The notes under the pieces are model-generated. The model was not told the origin of the DNA and searched no databases. It was given only the letters and a program-made list of their open reading frames with translations. The position numbers were made by a program, and so were the translations under genes. Source: Variovorax paradoxus (GTDB taxonomy: Bacteria > Pseudomonadota > Gammaproteobacteria > Burkholderiales > Burkholderiaceae_C). From it: a DNA stretch of 64,000 nt. Positions 35,314 to 47,240 of this stretch are shown here, piece after piece (positions within the stretch are counted from its first letter, which is position 1; each line of letters starts with the position of its first letter). The stretch lies in assembly GCF_029919115.1 (NCBI RefSeq), contig NZ_CP123990.1, forward strand, positions 1,984,001 through 2,048,000, given 5' to 3'.

Positions 35314-36381
35314 TCAAGAGATGAAGGAAGAGGGCGGCAGCAGTTCCGAAAGCGCATGCCGGTGGTGGCCGTCGCGGCCGGTAACCGCCGTGGCACGCCA
35401 CAGCGCGTGGACGATGGCCTGTTCGGTGCTGTCGGCCGCAGCCTGGAAGATATCGTCAAGCAGGCTGTCGTGCAGCATGGCGACGGCGGGCATGGGCCGT
35501 TCGGCCCGGTCGGGCACGGTGTACGCGGTCGAAAAAGCCAGTGCGATGTCGCCGCTGCCGTGGCCGAAAACCGAGCCCGTGCGCGCCAGCCCGGCACCTG
35601 CGCGCAACGCCAGCCGGCGCAGTTGCCGTGCGTCCAGCGGGGCGTCGGTGGCAATGAGCATGATGATCGAGCCCTTTTCCGGCTCGGCCGCCGCAGTCGC
35701 CTGCGCGGCTGCTTCTTGCGAAGCCAGCTGCGCCGCGAGTTGCGCGCCCACCGCCCGGCCCGCCAGCATCAGTTGCGGCAGCCGGCCATAGTTGGCCAGC
35801 ACCAGCGCGCCCACGGTGTGCACGCCGCCGTGGCGCGAAGGCACGCAGCGCGACGCACTGCCGATGCCGCCCTTGAACTGGAAGCTCGACATGCCGCGGC
35901 CCGCGCCCACCGAGCCCTGCTCGAAATCGGCTCCTGCGCTTTGCAGTGCGTGCAGGTAGTCGGCCTCGGTCACTGCCAGCCGCTGAATGTCGTTGAGAAA
36001 GCCGTCGTTGCACTCGAAGACCAGCGGATTGACCGTGGGCAGCGAACGCCCCGATTCCGGATTGGCCGCCACGCAGTCGCGGATCTGCGCCGTCGCAACC
36101 GTGCCGACGGAGAAGGTGTTGGTGAGCGCGATCGGCGTTTCGAGCACGCCAAGCTCTTCGACCTGCACCAGCCCCACGCTCTTGCCAAAGCCGTTGAGCA
36201 CCACGGCCGCGGCCGGAACCTTGTCGCGGAAAGCGTCGCCGCCATGCGGGCGCACAACGGTTACGCCGGTCTGCACACCGTCGTCGTTCAGCGTGCGGTG
36301 GCCGACCGAGACCCCCTGCACGTCGGTGATGGCGTTGCGCGAGCCCGAGGGCAGGCTGCCGATGTGCGGAATCGATGGCAT
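35314..36381 (-). CDS. P1-family (DmpA/BapA) aminopeptidase
   Basis: A self-processing Ntn-type serine hydrolase of the DmpA/BapA family, which includes D-/L-aminopeptidases and beta-peptidyl aminopeptidases. In this 355-aa precursor the processing site is G237/S238 in EKGSIIMLIATDAPLD; S238 becomes the N-terminal nucleophile of the small chain. Upstream motifs ITDVQGVSVGH and VGTVATAQI are also typical. It lies 13 bases after gsiD. Substrate class (D-, L- or beta-peptide) cannot be told from sequence. Confidence 0.88.
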   Translation of the reverse strand: MPSIPHIGSLPSGSRNAITDVQGVSVGHRTLNDDGVQTGVTVVRPHGGDAFRDKVPAAAVVLNGFGKSVGLVQVEELGVLETPIALTNTFSVGTVATAQIRDCVAANPESGRSLPTVNPLVFECNDGFLNDIQRLAVTEADYLHALQSAGADFEQGSVGAGRGMSSFQFKGGIGSASRCVPSRHGGVHTVGALVLANYGRLPQLMLAGRAVGAQLAAQLASQEAAAQATAAAEPEKGSIIMLIATDAPLDARQLRRLALRAGAGLARTGSVFGHGSGDIALAFSTAYTVPDRAERPMPAVAMLHDSLLDDIFQAAADSTEQAIVHALWRATAVTGRDGHHRHALSELLPPSSFIS

Positions 36382-36394
36382 GCGAGGCCCTGGT

Positions 36395-37315
36395 CTACTG
36401 GCGATCGATCTTCGGGTCGAGCGCGTCGCGCAGCGCATCGCCCAGCAGGTTGAAGGCCAGCACGGTAAAGAAGATGGCCAGGCTCGGGAACAGCGCCACG
36501 TGGGGCGAGGTCACCATGTCGGCGCGTGCTTCGCTCAGCATCGCGCCCCATTCGGGCGTTGGCGGTTGCGCGCCCATGCCCAGGAACGAGAGGCTGGCCG
36601 CCGTGATGATCGACGTGCCCACGCGCATCGAGAAATACACGACGATCGACGAAATGGTGCCCGGCAGGATGTGCCGCACGATGATGGTCCAGTCCGATGC
36701 GCCGATGCTGCGCTCGGCCTCGATGTAGGTCTGCTGCTTGAGCACCAGCGTGTTGCCGCGCACCAGGCGCGCGAACGCCGGCACGCTGAACACCGACACC
36801 GCCACCACCACGTTGGTCATGCTGCTGCCCAGGATGGCGACCACGCCCAGCGCCAGCAGAATGCCCGGAAAGGCAAACAGCACGTCGGAGATGCGCATCA
36901 CGATGCGGTCCCACCAGCCTTCGTAGTAGCCCGCGAGCAGGCCGAAGGCCGTGCCGACGAAGCCGCCCACCAGCACCGAGAGAAAACCCGCCATCAACGA
37001 AATGCGTGCGCCCATCAGGATGCGGCTGAAGATGTCGCGGCCCAGCGGATCGACGCCGAACCAGTGCGTGGCCGAAGGGCCCGTGTTCAGCATGTCGTAG
37101 TCGAAGAAGTTCTCTGCGTCGAAGGGCACGATCCACGGCGCGAACACCGCAACGAACACCAGCAGCAGCACGAACACCGCCGCAACGATGCCCACCGGCT
37201 GCTTCTTGAAGCGGCGCCAGCATTCGCCCCACGGCGTGCGGACCTTGCCCGCGGTTTGAACCGCCACCACGGGCGGAGAGATATTTTCGGCAGACACGCC
37301 GGTAGCTTGCGTCAT
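36395..37315 (-). CDS. gsiD: Peptide/glutathione ABC transporter permease GsiD
   Basis: A 306-aa inner-membrane permease with the cytoplasmic N-terminus and about 6 membrane segments of the DppC/GsiD family. It includes the OppC-type [13 protein letters not shown] and the EAA loop [20 protein letters not shown]. It follows gsiC by 10 bases. Co-operates with GsiA, GsiB and GsiC. Confidence 0.88.
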   Translation of the reverse strand: MTQATGVSAENISPPVVAVQTAGKVRTPWGECWRRFKKQPVGIVAAVFVLLLVFVAVFAPWIVPFDAENFFDYDMLNTGPSATHWFGVDPLGRDIFSRILMGARISLMAGFLSVLVGGFVGTAFGLLAGYYEGWWDRIVMRISDVLFAFPGILLALGVVAILGSSMTNVVVAVSVFSVPAFARLVRGNTLVLKQQTYIEAERSIGASDWTIIVRHILPGTISSIVVYFSMRVGTSIITAASLSFLGMGAQPPTPEWGAMLSEARADMVTSPHVALFPSLAIFFTVLAFNLLGDALRDALDPKIDRQ

Positions 37316-37325
37316 GTCGGCTGCC

Positions 37326-38246
37326 TCACTTGTAGCGGATGGTGGGGTTGATGTAGCCGTACAGCACATCGACCACCAGGTTGATCAGGATGAATTCGAG
37401 CGAGAACAGCAGCACCAGCGTCTGGATGACGGGGTAGTCGCGCATCTGCACGGCGTCGACCAGCAGGCGGCCGAGGCCGGGCCAGTTGAACACCGCCTCG
37501 ACAAGAATCGAGCCGCCCAGCAGAAAGCCGAACTGCAGGCCCATCATGGTCACCACCGGAATGAGCGCGTTGCGCAGGCAGTGCTTGATGATGACCGTGC
37601 GCTCGCGCACGCCCTTGGCGCGCGCGGTGCGAACGAAGTCTTCCTGGATCACTTCGACGAACGATGCGCGCGTGAAGCGCGCCATGACGGCCGCCACCGC
37701 TGCACCCAGCGTGATCGAAGGCAGGATGTAGTGCTTCCAGCTGCTGGCCCCCACCGTGGGCAGCCAGCCGAGCTGAACCGAGAAGATCTGCATCAGCAGC
37801 ATGCCCAATGCAAATGCGGGAAATGAGATGCCCGATACCGCCAGCGTCATGCCGAGGCGGTCGGGCCATTGGTTGCGGAACACCGCGGAAACAATGCCGA
37901 TGCCCATGCCGAAAATCACCGCCCACACCATGCTGGTGATGGTGAGCATCACCGTCGGAAAAAAGCGCTCGCCGATTTCCGTCGCCACCGGCCGCCGCGT
38001 GCGGATCGAGGTGCCGAAGTCGCCTTGCAGCATGTGGGTGAAGAAGCTCACGAACTGCTGCGGCAGCGGCTTGTCCAGGCCCAGCTCCGCGCGCACCATG
38101 GCCACGGTCTGCTCGTCGGCGTCCTGGCCGGCGGCAAGGCGCGCCGGATCGCCCGGCAGCATGTGGACGAACAGGAACACCAGCACTGCCACGATGAGCA
38201 GCGTCGGGATCAGGCCCAACAGTCGTTTGAGAAAGTAATTCAGCAT
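37326..38246 (-). CDS. gsiC: Peptide/glutathione ABC transporter permease GsiC
   Basis: A 306-aa DppB/GsiC-type permease with six predicted segments, [11 protein letters not shown] after the first, and the EAA loop [20 protein letters not shown]. Partner of GsiD. A GC-rich repeat separates it from gsiB upstream. Confidence 0.9.
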   Translation of the reverse strand: MLNYFLKRLLGLIPTLLIVAVLVFLFVHMLPGDPARLAAGQDADEQTVAMVRAELGLDKPLPQQFVSFFTHMLQGDFGTSIRTRRPVATEIGERFFPTVMLTITSMVWAVIFGMGIGIVSAVFRNQWPDRLGMTLAVSGISFPAFALGMLLMQIFSVQLGWLPTVGASSWKHYILPSITLGAAVAAVMARFTRASFVEVIQEDFVRTARAKGVRERTVIIKHCLRNALIPVVTMMGLQFGFLLGGSILVEAVFNWPGLGRLLVDAVQMRDYPVIQTLVLLFSLEFILINLVVDVLYGYINPTIRYK

Positions 38247-38296
38247 GGCATACAGGCGATCAGGCCTCTCGGAGCCTTTGGGGCCCTAGTCGGGAG

Positions 38297-38380
38297 ACAC
38301 CGCGGAACCGGCTTTGCCGGGCCGCTGGTGTCGCCCCCTTGAGGGGGAGGCGGCTACACGAAGTGAGCCGCTTCGGGGGT
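38297..38380. repeat. GC-rich palindromic repeat between gsiB and gsiC
   Basis: Three hairpins in tandem: an outer ACACC...GGTGT arm pair enclosing CCGG-rich stems, CCCCCTTGAGGGGG, and CGGCT-ACACGAAGTG-AGCCG. This resembles dispersed intergenic repeats of Comamonadaceae. Placed after the binding-protein gene, it could stabilise the upstream mRNA and lower permease expression (inference). Confidence 0.65.
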
Positions 38381-38383
38381 GGG

Positions 38384-39934
38384 TCAGTTCACAGCAATGG
38401 CGTCGATGTTGATGTTGCCGTCAGGCATCACGTGCACACCCGACAGGCGCTTGGAATGCGCCGACAGGTTCTGCTCGGTGACCAGCGGCACGCGCGGCAG
38501 GTCCTTGCGGATCTCTTCCTGCGCGGTCTTGTAGAGCGCTGCCTTTTCCTTGTCGTCCACGGTAATCAGCGCCTTGGCGAGCGCGTTGTCCACCACATCG
38601 CTCTTGTAGAAAGACATGTTGTTCAGCTTGGGCGCCCAGGCTTCAGAGGCGAACAGCGGGCGCAGGCCCCAGTCGGCTTCGCCGGTCGACGAAGACCAGC
38701 CCGTGTAGTACATGCGCACCTTGGCCGTCTTGGGATCGGGCCATGCATCGACCTGCTCGGTGCGCTGGCCCACTTCGAGCGCTTGCACCTGCAGCTTGAT
38801 GCCCACTTGCGCGAGCTGCTGCTGCACGAACTGGATCGTCTTCTGGCTGGTCGTGTTGTTGTAGGCACTCCACAGCACCGATTCGAAGCCGTTCGGATAG
38901 CCGGCTTCCGCCAGCAGTTCCTTGGCCTTCTTCACGTCGTAGGGAATAGGCGCCATCTTCTCGGCGAACTTCACGCCCTGCGGCAGCACGCCTTGCGCTG
39001 GGAAGGCATAGCCGCCGAACGCGACCTTGGCCAGGGCTTCCTTGTTGATGGCGTAGCCGATGGCTTCGCGCACCTTCGGGTTGTCGTACGGCTTCTGCAG
39101 CATGTTGAATGCCAGGAAGCGCGTGATGATCGACGGAATGGCCACCACTTCGAGCTTGTCGCTCTTCTTGAGCAGCTCGGCCTGCTCGTAGGGAATCGGG
39201 AAGGCGAAATCGGCTTCGCCGGTCTGCAGCATGGCGGCGCGCGTGTTGTTCTCGAGCACCGGCTTCCACTGCACCGTGTCGACCTTGGGGTAGCCCTTCT
39301 TCCAGTAGCCGTCGAACTTCTTGGCCTTGACGGCTTCGGTCTGCTTCCACTCGACGAACTCGAACGGGCCGGTGCCCACGGGGTGGAAGGCGATGTCCTT
39401 GTTGCCCCACTTCTTGAGCGCGGTGGGCGAGATCATCGCGGCCGATGCATGGGCCAGCGAGTTGATGAAGGGGCCGAACGGCTCCTTCAGCGTGATGCGC
39501 ACGGTGCTGGCGTTCACCGCTTCGACCTTGCTCACGCGGTTGAACTGGTTGTAGCGCAGCAGCTTGTTGTCCTGGTTCAGCACGCGGTCGAGCGTGAACT
39601 TGACGGCTTCTGCGTTGAAGTCGGTGCCGTCGTGGAACTTGACGCCCTGGCGCAGCTTGATGGTGTAGACCAGGCCGTCCTTCGACACCTCGTAGCCTTC
39701 GGCCAGCACGTTCTGCACCTTCAGGTCCTTGTCGAACTGGAACAGGCCTTCATAGAAGGTCTTGGTCACGGCCGTGGTGATGGTCGTGTTGGTGTTGTAG
39801 GGGTCGAGCGTTTCGGGCTGGTAGCCGATCGACAACACCGCGTCTTTCGCGGCCATTGCCGTGCCGGTCATTGCAAAGGCGGCCAGGCCCAGCAGTGCCG
39901 ATGCCCATCGCAGGGAGGAAGAAGATTGCTTCAT
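38384..39934 (-). CDS. gsiB: Glutathione/peptide-binding periplasmic protein GsiB
   Basis: A 516-aa extracellular solute-binding protein family 5 member with signal peptide ending TAMAA and the family motifs ETLDPYNTNT, LRQGVKFHDGTDFNAEAVKF and PVGTGPFEFVEW. The start at 39934 has a GGGAGGAAGAAG ribosome site. It is third in an operon whose order matches E. coli iaaA-gsiABCD, which makes glutathione the best guess, with other peptides possible. Confidence 0.88.
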   Translation of the reverse strand: MKQSSSSLRWASALLGLAAFAMTGTAMAAKDAVLSIGYQPETLDPYNTNTTITTAVTKTFYEGLFQFDKDLKVQNVLAEGYEVSKDGLVYTIKLRQGVKFHDGTDFNAEAVKFTLDRVLNQDNKLLRYNQFNRVSKVEAVNASTVRITLKEPFGPFINSLAHASAAMISPTALKKWGNKDIAFHPVGTGPFEFVEWKQTEAVKAKKFDGYWKKGYPKVDTVQWKPVLENNTRAAMLQTGEADFAFPIPYEQAELLKKSDKLEVVAIPSIITRFLAFNMLQKPYDNPKVREAIGYAINKEALAKVAFGGYAFPAQGVLPQGVKFAEKMAPIPYDVKKAKELLAEAGYPNGFESVLWSAYNNTTSQKTIQFVQQQLAQVGIKLQVQALEVGQRTEQVDAWPDPKTAKVRMYYTGWSSSTGEADWGLRPLFASEAWAPKLNNMSFYKSDVVDNALAKALITVDDKEKAALYKTAQEEIRKDLPRVPLVTEQNLSAHSKRLSGVHVMPDGNINIDAIAVN

Positions 39935-39992
39935 GGAAAGAACTCCAGTCGGTTCGAGGGAAAAAAGCAGGAGGGCCTGCGGGTTGAAAAAT

Positions 39993-41870
<1,878 letters not shown>

Positions 41871-41901
41871 GGCGGTGCGGGAAAAAGAAGGAGCGTGCGC
41901 G

Positions 41902-42864
41902 TCAGGCAAAGATGGCCGTCACAGGGGCTTCATCGCCGCGCGCGTGGCCGCGGTACATGCCTTCGCTGTTGAAGGCGAGGCTCAGGTTGCCGTGGCGGTC
42001 GATGGCGATCAGGCCGCCCGTGCCATTGATGGCGGGTAGCGATTGGTGCACCACCGCATGCGTGGCGGCTTCGAGCGTGGCGCCGCCGTAGGCCATGCGC
42101 GCACAAACGTCGTAGGCGGCCGCAATGCGGATGAACATTTCACCGCTGCCGGTGCAAGAGACGGCGGCGGTGCGGTCGTCCGCATAGGTGCCGGCGCCGA
42201 TCAGCGGGGTGTCGCCGATGCGGCCGACGCGCTTGTTGGTCATGCCGCCGGTCGAGGTGGCCGCGGCCAGGTGGCCGTGCATGTCGAGCGCCACGGCGCC
42301 CACGGTGCCGAACTTCTTGTCTTCGTCGAGCGGCGGCGTCATGGCGGCACCTTCGTGGTCGGTTACCACGCGGCCGGTATCGCGCACGCGGTAGAGCTGC
42401 TGGCGGCGCGCTTCGGTCGAGAAGAAAAATGGCTCGACCATTTCGAGACCGTGCTCGCGCGCAAAGGCTTCGGCGCCGGCGCCGGCCAGCAGCACATGGG
42501 CGCCGTCCTGCAGCACGGCACGCGCGGCGCGCACCGGTCGGCGGATGTGGCACACCCCGGCAATGGCGCCTGCGGCCAGCGTGGCGCCGTCCATCACGGC
42601 GGCATCGAGTTCATGGGTTTCGTCGTGCGTGAAAACCGCACCGTGGCCCGCATTGAAAAGCGGGCACTCTTCGAGCATTTCAACGGCCAGGCAAGTGGCG
42701 TCCATCGCGGATGCGCCCTTGAGCAGCGCGGCCTGCGCGGCACGCACGATGTTCTGCAGCGCGTCGTGATAGGCCTGCGCCTGGGCCGCGCTGGTGGTTG
42801 CGGCGCTGATGGTTCCGGCGCCGCCGTGAATGGCGATGACCGGTGTGCTTCTGCTGTTTGTCAT
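41902..42864 (-). CDS. iaaA: Isoaspartyl peptidase/L-asparaginase (Ntn hydrolase)
   Basis: A 320-aa Ntn hydrolase that cleaves beta-aspartyl peptides and asparagine. The autoprocessing nucleophile is T187 in [12 protein letters not shown]; also seen are AIHGGAGTI at the N-terminus, FNAGHGAVF, and the C-terminal [11 protein letters not shown]. It is first in the order iaaA-gsiA-gsiB-gsiC-gsiD as in E. coli and overlaps the upstream regulator stop (ATGA). Confidence 0.92.
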   Translation of the reverse strand: MTNSRSTPVIAIHGGAGTISAATTSAAQAQAYHDALQNIVRAAQAALLKGASAMDATCLAVEMLEECPLFNAGHGAVFTHDETHELDAAVMDGATLAAGAIAGVCHIRRPVRAARAVLQDGAHVLLAGAGAEAFAREHGLEMVEPFFFSTEARRQQLYRVRDTGRVVTDHEGAAMTPPLDEDKKFGTVGAVALDMHGHLAAATSTGGMTNKRVGRIGDTPLIGAGTYADDRTAAVSCTGSGEMFIRIAAAYDVCARMAYGGATLEAATHAVVHQSLPAINGTGGLIAIDRHGNLSLAFNSEGMYRGHARGDEAPVTAIFA

Positions 42865-43823
42865 GTGGGCGATTTCTTGTTTTTCTTGCGGGCACCGGCC
42901 GGCGCCGCGCTCGCGGGTTGTGCGGGCAGCTCAGACCGCGCCAGGCCCTGTGCGCCATGCAGCCAGGGGCGCACGGCTTGCAGGATGCGGCTCGCGGACT
43001 GCACCGCGCGGGGTGCACGCAGCGCCACCGCGCTGGTCAGCGCCTCGATCAAGGCCAGCACGCTGGTTTCGCAGTTCGGCCGGTAGCTGGTTTCGGTCTG
43101 GCAATAAAGAACCACGTCGGCCACCGGCGCGAGCGGCGAGCTCGGCCGGTCGGTCAGCGCCAGCACGGCGCAGCCCTGGCCGCGCGCAATCTGCGCCAGC
43201 GCCACGGTATCGGTGAGATAGCGCGGAAAGGTCAGGCCGATGAACAAGTCCTGCGGCCCTGCATGCATCAGCGTGCGCGCCGCGTGCGTGACGCCGCTCA
43301 CGCTGGAAAGCATTCGCACGTCGTTGCAGCTGCCGTCCAGGCCGTGCTGCAACAGCCCCGCCAGCCATGCGCTGGCACCAAAGCCGCCGATGTACACCGA
43401 CCGCGCCTTCAAGATGCGCTGCACCGCGGCCTCGCAGGCGGCGTAGTCCAGCGACTGGCGCGTGGCTTCGATGTTGCGGCGGCTCTCGTCGAGCGCGGTG
43501 GCAAACACCTCGGCCACCGTGGTCGGATGCTCGAGGTTGCCGCGCAGGCGCTCCACCGGCGCCACCAGCGATTCAAAACCGCGCACGAGCTCGGCGCGAA
43601 AGGTGGCGTAGCCGTCGAAGTCCAACGCGCGGGCAAAGCGGTTGGCCGTGGCAACCGACACGCCCACCACTGCCGCAAGCTCATCGATGGGCAGCGTGGC
43701 GACCTGCAGCGGATGCTCCAGAACGTAGTCGGCCACCTGGCGGTGCGACCGCGTCAGCCGCGGCAACGCCTGCGCAATGCGCTGGGCCACGGTGGTGCCG
43801 GTGGTGTCTACGTTGGTGCTCAT
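42861..43823 (-). CDS. MurR/RpiR-family transcriptional regulator
   Basis: A 320-aa regulator with an N-terminal RpiR helix-turn-helix (about 10-85: LPIDELAAVVGVSVATANRFAR) and a SIS domain (about 125-260: SVYIGGFGASAWLA). It has a basic Ala/Lys-rich tail (ARKKNKKS). It leads the peptide/glutathione operon and overlaps iaaA by 4 bases, so it probably controls the operon. The SIS ligand is unknown. The AT-rich leader at 43824-43920 should carry the promoter. Confidence 0.88.
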   Translation of the reverse strand: MSTNVDTTGTTVAQRIAQALPRLTRSHRQVADYVLEHPLQVATLPIDELAAVVGVSVATANRFARALDFDGYATFRAELVRGFESLVAPVERLRGNLEHPTTVAEVFATALDESRRNIEATRQSLDYAACEAAVQRILKARSVYIGGFGASAWLAGLLQHGLDGSCNDVRMLSSVSGVTHAARTLMHAGPQDLFIGLTFPRYLTDTVALAQIARGQGCAVLALTDRPSSPLAPVADVVLYCQTETSYRPNCETSVLALIEALTSAVALRAPRAVQSASRILQAVRPWLHGAQGLARSELPAQPASAAPAGARKKNKKSPT

Positions 43824-44001
43824 TCGTGGGCCGTGCACTCCGGAAGGGAGTGTTTGATGAAAATCAGTTTACAAATATAAGACAAAAAAGAAAATTTTCT
43901 GTCATTTTTGATCGAATGAGCAAATTACGGGCCTGCTTTGGCCCGAACAGGAAGCGGTTTTGCGCAGCGGGAACCGCGGACCAGGAGTCCGGTCTGCCGT
44001 T

Positions 44002-44895
44002 TCAGGTCGGCGTAAGCCCGAGCACCCAGCCCTTGAACTGCTCCAGCGCCCCCGAGGCCGGCGGGCCTTCGGGATAGGCAAAGTAGTAGCCCTGGCTCAC
44101 ATCCAGGTGCCGGTCGATCGGAACCACGAGTTCGCCGGTTCGCAGTTCGCGCTCGATCAGGATGCGCGGTGCCAGGCCCACGCCCATTCCCGCAGCGGCG
44201 GCGGCGGTCACCATGGTGAAAAGTTCGTAGCGCGGGCCGCGCGAGGCGTGCAGCGTGTAGTCCCAACCCTGCTGCGCATACCAGTCGCGCCAGGCGTGCG
44301 CGCGCGTGCTCAGGTGCACATGGCGGCAACGCTCGAAGGCCGATTCGTCCCATGGCCCATTCGCATCGCGGAAGGCCGGGCTGCACACAGGAACCATCTC
44401 GCCTTCGGAAAAGATCAATCCTCCCTGCGTACTCGGCCAGAACTGGTCGCCGAAATAGATGGCGGCGTCATAGGCGTTTTCCTGGAACGAGAAGGGCTGC
44501 GTGCGCACCGAGAGATTGACTGTGACGTTCGGGTGCTGCCGGCTGAAGTCGGGGAGCCGTGGAATCAGCCATTGGGTGGCGAAGGTGGGCACCACCGCCA
44601 CTTCGAGCACAAAACCCATGTCGTGCCCGGCGCTGATTTCCAGCGTATCGCGGCGGATCTGGTCCAGATGGCGGCGAATGCGCGCCGCATATTCACGCCC
44701 CGTATCGGTGAGCGTCAACCGCCGCCGCACGCGCGAAAACAGCGGCACGCCCAGCCGCTGCTCGAGCGTGGCCACCTGCCGCCCGACGGCGCTTTGCGTC
44801 AGGGCCAATTCGGCCGCCGCGCGGGTGAAGCTCCCCAGGCGTGCCGAGGCCTCGAAGGCCTGCAGCGCGCCCAGGTTGGGAATGTCTTTTCTCAT
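44002..44895 (-). CDS. LysR-family transcriptional regulator (GcvA-like)
   Basis: A 297-aa LysR regulator with the helix-turn-helix at about 8-65 (LGSFTRAAAELALTQSAVGR) and a substrate-binding domain to the C-terminus. The start at 44895 is the family's; upstream in-frame codons extend into the divergent gene. It is divergent from the DAO-family oxidase at 44981 and probably regulates it. Confidence 0.88.
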   Translation of the reverse strand: MRKDIPNLGALQAFEASARLGSFTRAAAELALTQSAVGRQVATLEQRLGVPLFSRVRRRLTLTDTGREYAARIRRHLDQIRRDTLEISAGHDMGFVLEVAVVPTFATQWLIPRLPDFSRQHPNVTVNLSVRTQPFSFQENAYDAAIYFGDQFWPSTQGGLIFSEGEMVPVCSPAFRDANGPWDESAFERCRHVHLSTRAHAWRDWYAQQGWDYTLHASRGPRYELFTMVTAAAAAGMGVGLAPRILIERELRTGELVVPIDRHLDVSQGYYFAYPEGPPASGALEQFKGWVLGLTPT

Positions 44896-44980
44896 CGTTG
44901 CTATTCTGCGTGCGGGCCTCGCGGTTTTTCCCGGCGCTTGTAAGAATGGACCTGTCGGCGAGCAGCAAGAAAGGGTTTTC

Positions 44981-46153
44981 ATGCGTCGTGTGGTGATCAT
45001 CGGCGGCGGAGCCATAGGTTCTGCCATTGCCTATTTTCTTAACCAGGAACCGGCGGAAGAGCCGTTCGACGTGACCGTGGTCGAGCGCGATTTCTCGTAC
45101 ACGCAGGCTTCGTCGGCCTTGTCCGCGAGCTCGATCCGGCAGCAGTTCTCCACCGCCATCAACATCGAGATGTCGCTCTACGGCATCGAGTTTTTTCGCC
45201 GCCTTGGCGAAACCCTGCGCGTGGGCGACAACGTGCCCGACATCGGCCTGGTCGAACCCGGGTACCTGTACCTTGCTTCGCCGGAAGGCGTCGACGTGCT
45301 GCGCGAGAACCATGCAACGCAAAGGGCGCACCGCGTCGACGTGGTCTTGCTGACGCCCGAGCAGCTGGAAGCCCGCTTTCCGTGGATTTCGACCGACGGC
45401 GTCGCGCTGGCGTCGCTCGGTCTTTCGGGCGAGGGCTGGTACGACGGCTACAGCCTGCTGCAGGCGTTTCGCAAAAAGGCCATTTCGCAGGGCGCCCGTT
45501 ATGTGCAGGCCAAGGCAACAGGTTTACAGCGCAGCGGCCGCATGCTGACGGGCGTTGAACTGGACATCGGCGACCCGATCGAGGCCGACGTGGTGGTCAA
45601 CGCCGCGGGCGCCTGGGCCGCCAAGGTGGCCGGCTGGGCCGGCATCGATCTGCCGGTGCGCGGCCGGCGCCGCATGGTGTTCAGCTTTTCGTGCCCCGAC
45701 ACCTTGCCGGGCTGTCCGCTGATCATCGACACGTCGGGCATCTGGCTGCGCCCCGAGGGGCGCCGATTCATCTGCGGCTTTGCGCCGCCGCAGGACAGGG
45801 ACCGCGACGATGCGCCGCTCGAAGTCGACTACCGCGTTTTCGACGATTTCATCTGGCCGGCACTGGCAGCGCGCGTGCCTTCTTTCGAAGCCATTCGCAT
45901 GACCAGCGCCTGGGCCGGCTACTACGAGATGAACGTGTTCGACCACAACGCGATCCTCGGGCTGCACCCGGACTGCGACAACCTCTACTTTGCCAACGGC
46001 TTCTCGGGGCACGGGCTGCAGCAGTGCCCCGCGGCGGGCCGAGGGGTGGCGGAACTCATTCGCCACGGCGAATACCGCACCCTCGACCTGTCGCCGGTTT
46101 CGTTTTCGCGCATTCTCGAGAACAGGCCGCTGGTAGAGAAGAACGTGATCTAG
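44981..46153 (+). CDS. FAD-dependent amine/amino acid oxidoreductase (DAO family)
   Basis: A 390-aa flavoprotein with FAD motif VVIIGGGAIGSAIAYFL at residues 4-20, DAO-fold substrate domain, and C-terminal HDCDNLYFANGFSGHGLQ-like segment (residues about 335-350). It resembles the FOXRED1/sarcosine oxidase beta group; the substrate is not evident. It shares a divergent promoter with a LysR regulator, which suggests induction by its substrate. Confidence 0.8.
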   Translation: MRRVVIIGGGAIGSAIAYFLNQEPAEEPFDVTVVERDFSYTQASSALSASSIRQQFSTAINIEMSLYGIEFFRRLGETLRVGDNVPDIGLVEPGYLYLASPEGVDVLRENHATQRAHRVDVVLLTPEQLEARFPWISTDGVALASLGLSGEGWYDGYSLLQAFRKKAISQGARYVQAKATGLQRSGRMLTGVELDIGDPIEADVVVNAAGAWAAKVAGWAGIDLPVRGRRRMVFSFSCPDTLPGCPLIIDTSGIWLRPEGRRFICGFAPPQDRDRDDAPLEVDYRVFDDFIWPALAARVPSFEAIRMTSAWAGYYEMNVFDHNAILGLHPDCDNLYFANGFSGHGLQQCPAAGRGVAELIRHGEYRTLDLSPVSFSRILENRPLVEKNVI

Positions 46154-46205
46154 CCGGAGGCCGGGCGGAGGCGTACGATGCTTCGCAAGCGAGGGCCACA
46201 GCATC

Positions 46206-47237
46206 ATGACTGCACAGGCATTGATCGATACCGCACAGGCGCTGGTTGCCGGCGACAAGGGCTTGCTCGCAATGGACGAGAGCAACGCCACCTGCCACAA
46301 GCGCTTTGCGAAGCTGAACATTCCCCAGACCGAAGACGCACGCCGCAGCTGGCGCGAACTGATCGTGACCGCGCCGGGCCTCGGCGCATGCATCAGCGGC
46401 GCGATTCTTTTCGACGAAACCATACGGCAGCGCACCAGCGGGGGTGCGTCGTTCGTGTCGGCGCTCGAGGCGGCGGGCATCATTCCGGGCATCAAGGTCG
46501 ACACCGGCGCGAAGCCTTTGGCCGGCCACGCGGGAGAGGCGGTGACCGAAGGCCTGGACGGACTGCGCGAGCGCCTGGCCGAGTACGCCGGCATGGGCGC
46601 GCGCTTTGCCAAGTGGCGCGGCGTCATTACACCGGGGCCCGGCTTGCCCAGCCGGGCATGCATCGAGGTGAACGCCCATGCGCTGGCCCGCTATGCGGCC
46701 CTTTGCCAAGAGGCCGGGCTGGTGCCGATCGTGGAGCCCGAGGTGCTGATGGAAGGCGACCATTCCCTCGCGCGCTGCGCCGAAATCACCGAAGACACGC
46801 TGCATGCGGTGTTTGCGCAGTTGCGCCTGCAGGGCGTGCTGCTCGAAGGCATGCTGCTGAAGCCCAACATGGTGTTGCCCGGGCAAGACTGCCCGAAGCA
46901 GGAGGGCGTGGACGAGGTTGCCGAGGCCACGGTGTCGTGCCTGCTGCGCACCGTGCCTGCGGCGGTGCCTGGCGTTGCATTCCTGTCGGGCGGCCAATCG
47001 GCACAGCTCGCATCGGCCCGGTTGAATGCCATGAACGCGACATTCGGTTCGCGCCTGCCATGGGCTCTGGCGTTTTCGTATTCGCGCGCGGTGCAGCAGC
47101 CGGCGCTCGATGCGTGGAAGGGCGACGCCGCCAACGTTGAAGCGGCCCAGCAAGCACTGGTGTACCGCGCCCGCTGCAACCAGGCTGCGCGGCGCGGCGC
47201 CTACGACGCATTGGCGGATGCGCCCGAACCGGGCTGA
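46206..47237 (+). CDS. Class I fructose-bisphosphate aldolase
   Basis: A 343-aa Schiff-base aldolase that splits fructose-1,6-bisphosphate. K219 in EGMLLKPNMV is the expected Schiff-base lysine; also ILAADES-like GLLAMDESNATCHKRF, KVDTGAKPL, VPIVEPEVL and FLSGGQS. Class I enzymes are the less usual type in bacteria. It converges on msrA with 3 bases between stops. Confidence 0.93.
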   Translation: MTAQALIDTAQALVAGDKGLLAMDESNATCHKRFAKLNIPQTEDARRSWRELIVTAPGLGACISGAILFDETIRQRTSGGASFVSALEAAGIIPGIKVDTGAKPLAGHAGEAVTEGLDGLRERLAEYAGMGARFAKWRGVITPGPGLPSRACIEVNAHALARYAALCQEAGLVPIVEPEVLMEGDHSLARCAEITEDTLHAVFAQLRLQGVLLEGMLLKPNMVLPGQDCPKQEGVDEVAEATVSCLLRTVPAAVPGVAFLSGGQSAQLASARLNAMNATFGSRLPWALAFSYSRAVQQPALDAWKGDAANVEAAQQALVYRARCNQAARRGAYDALADAPEPG

Positions 47238-47240
47238 GCC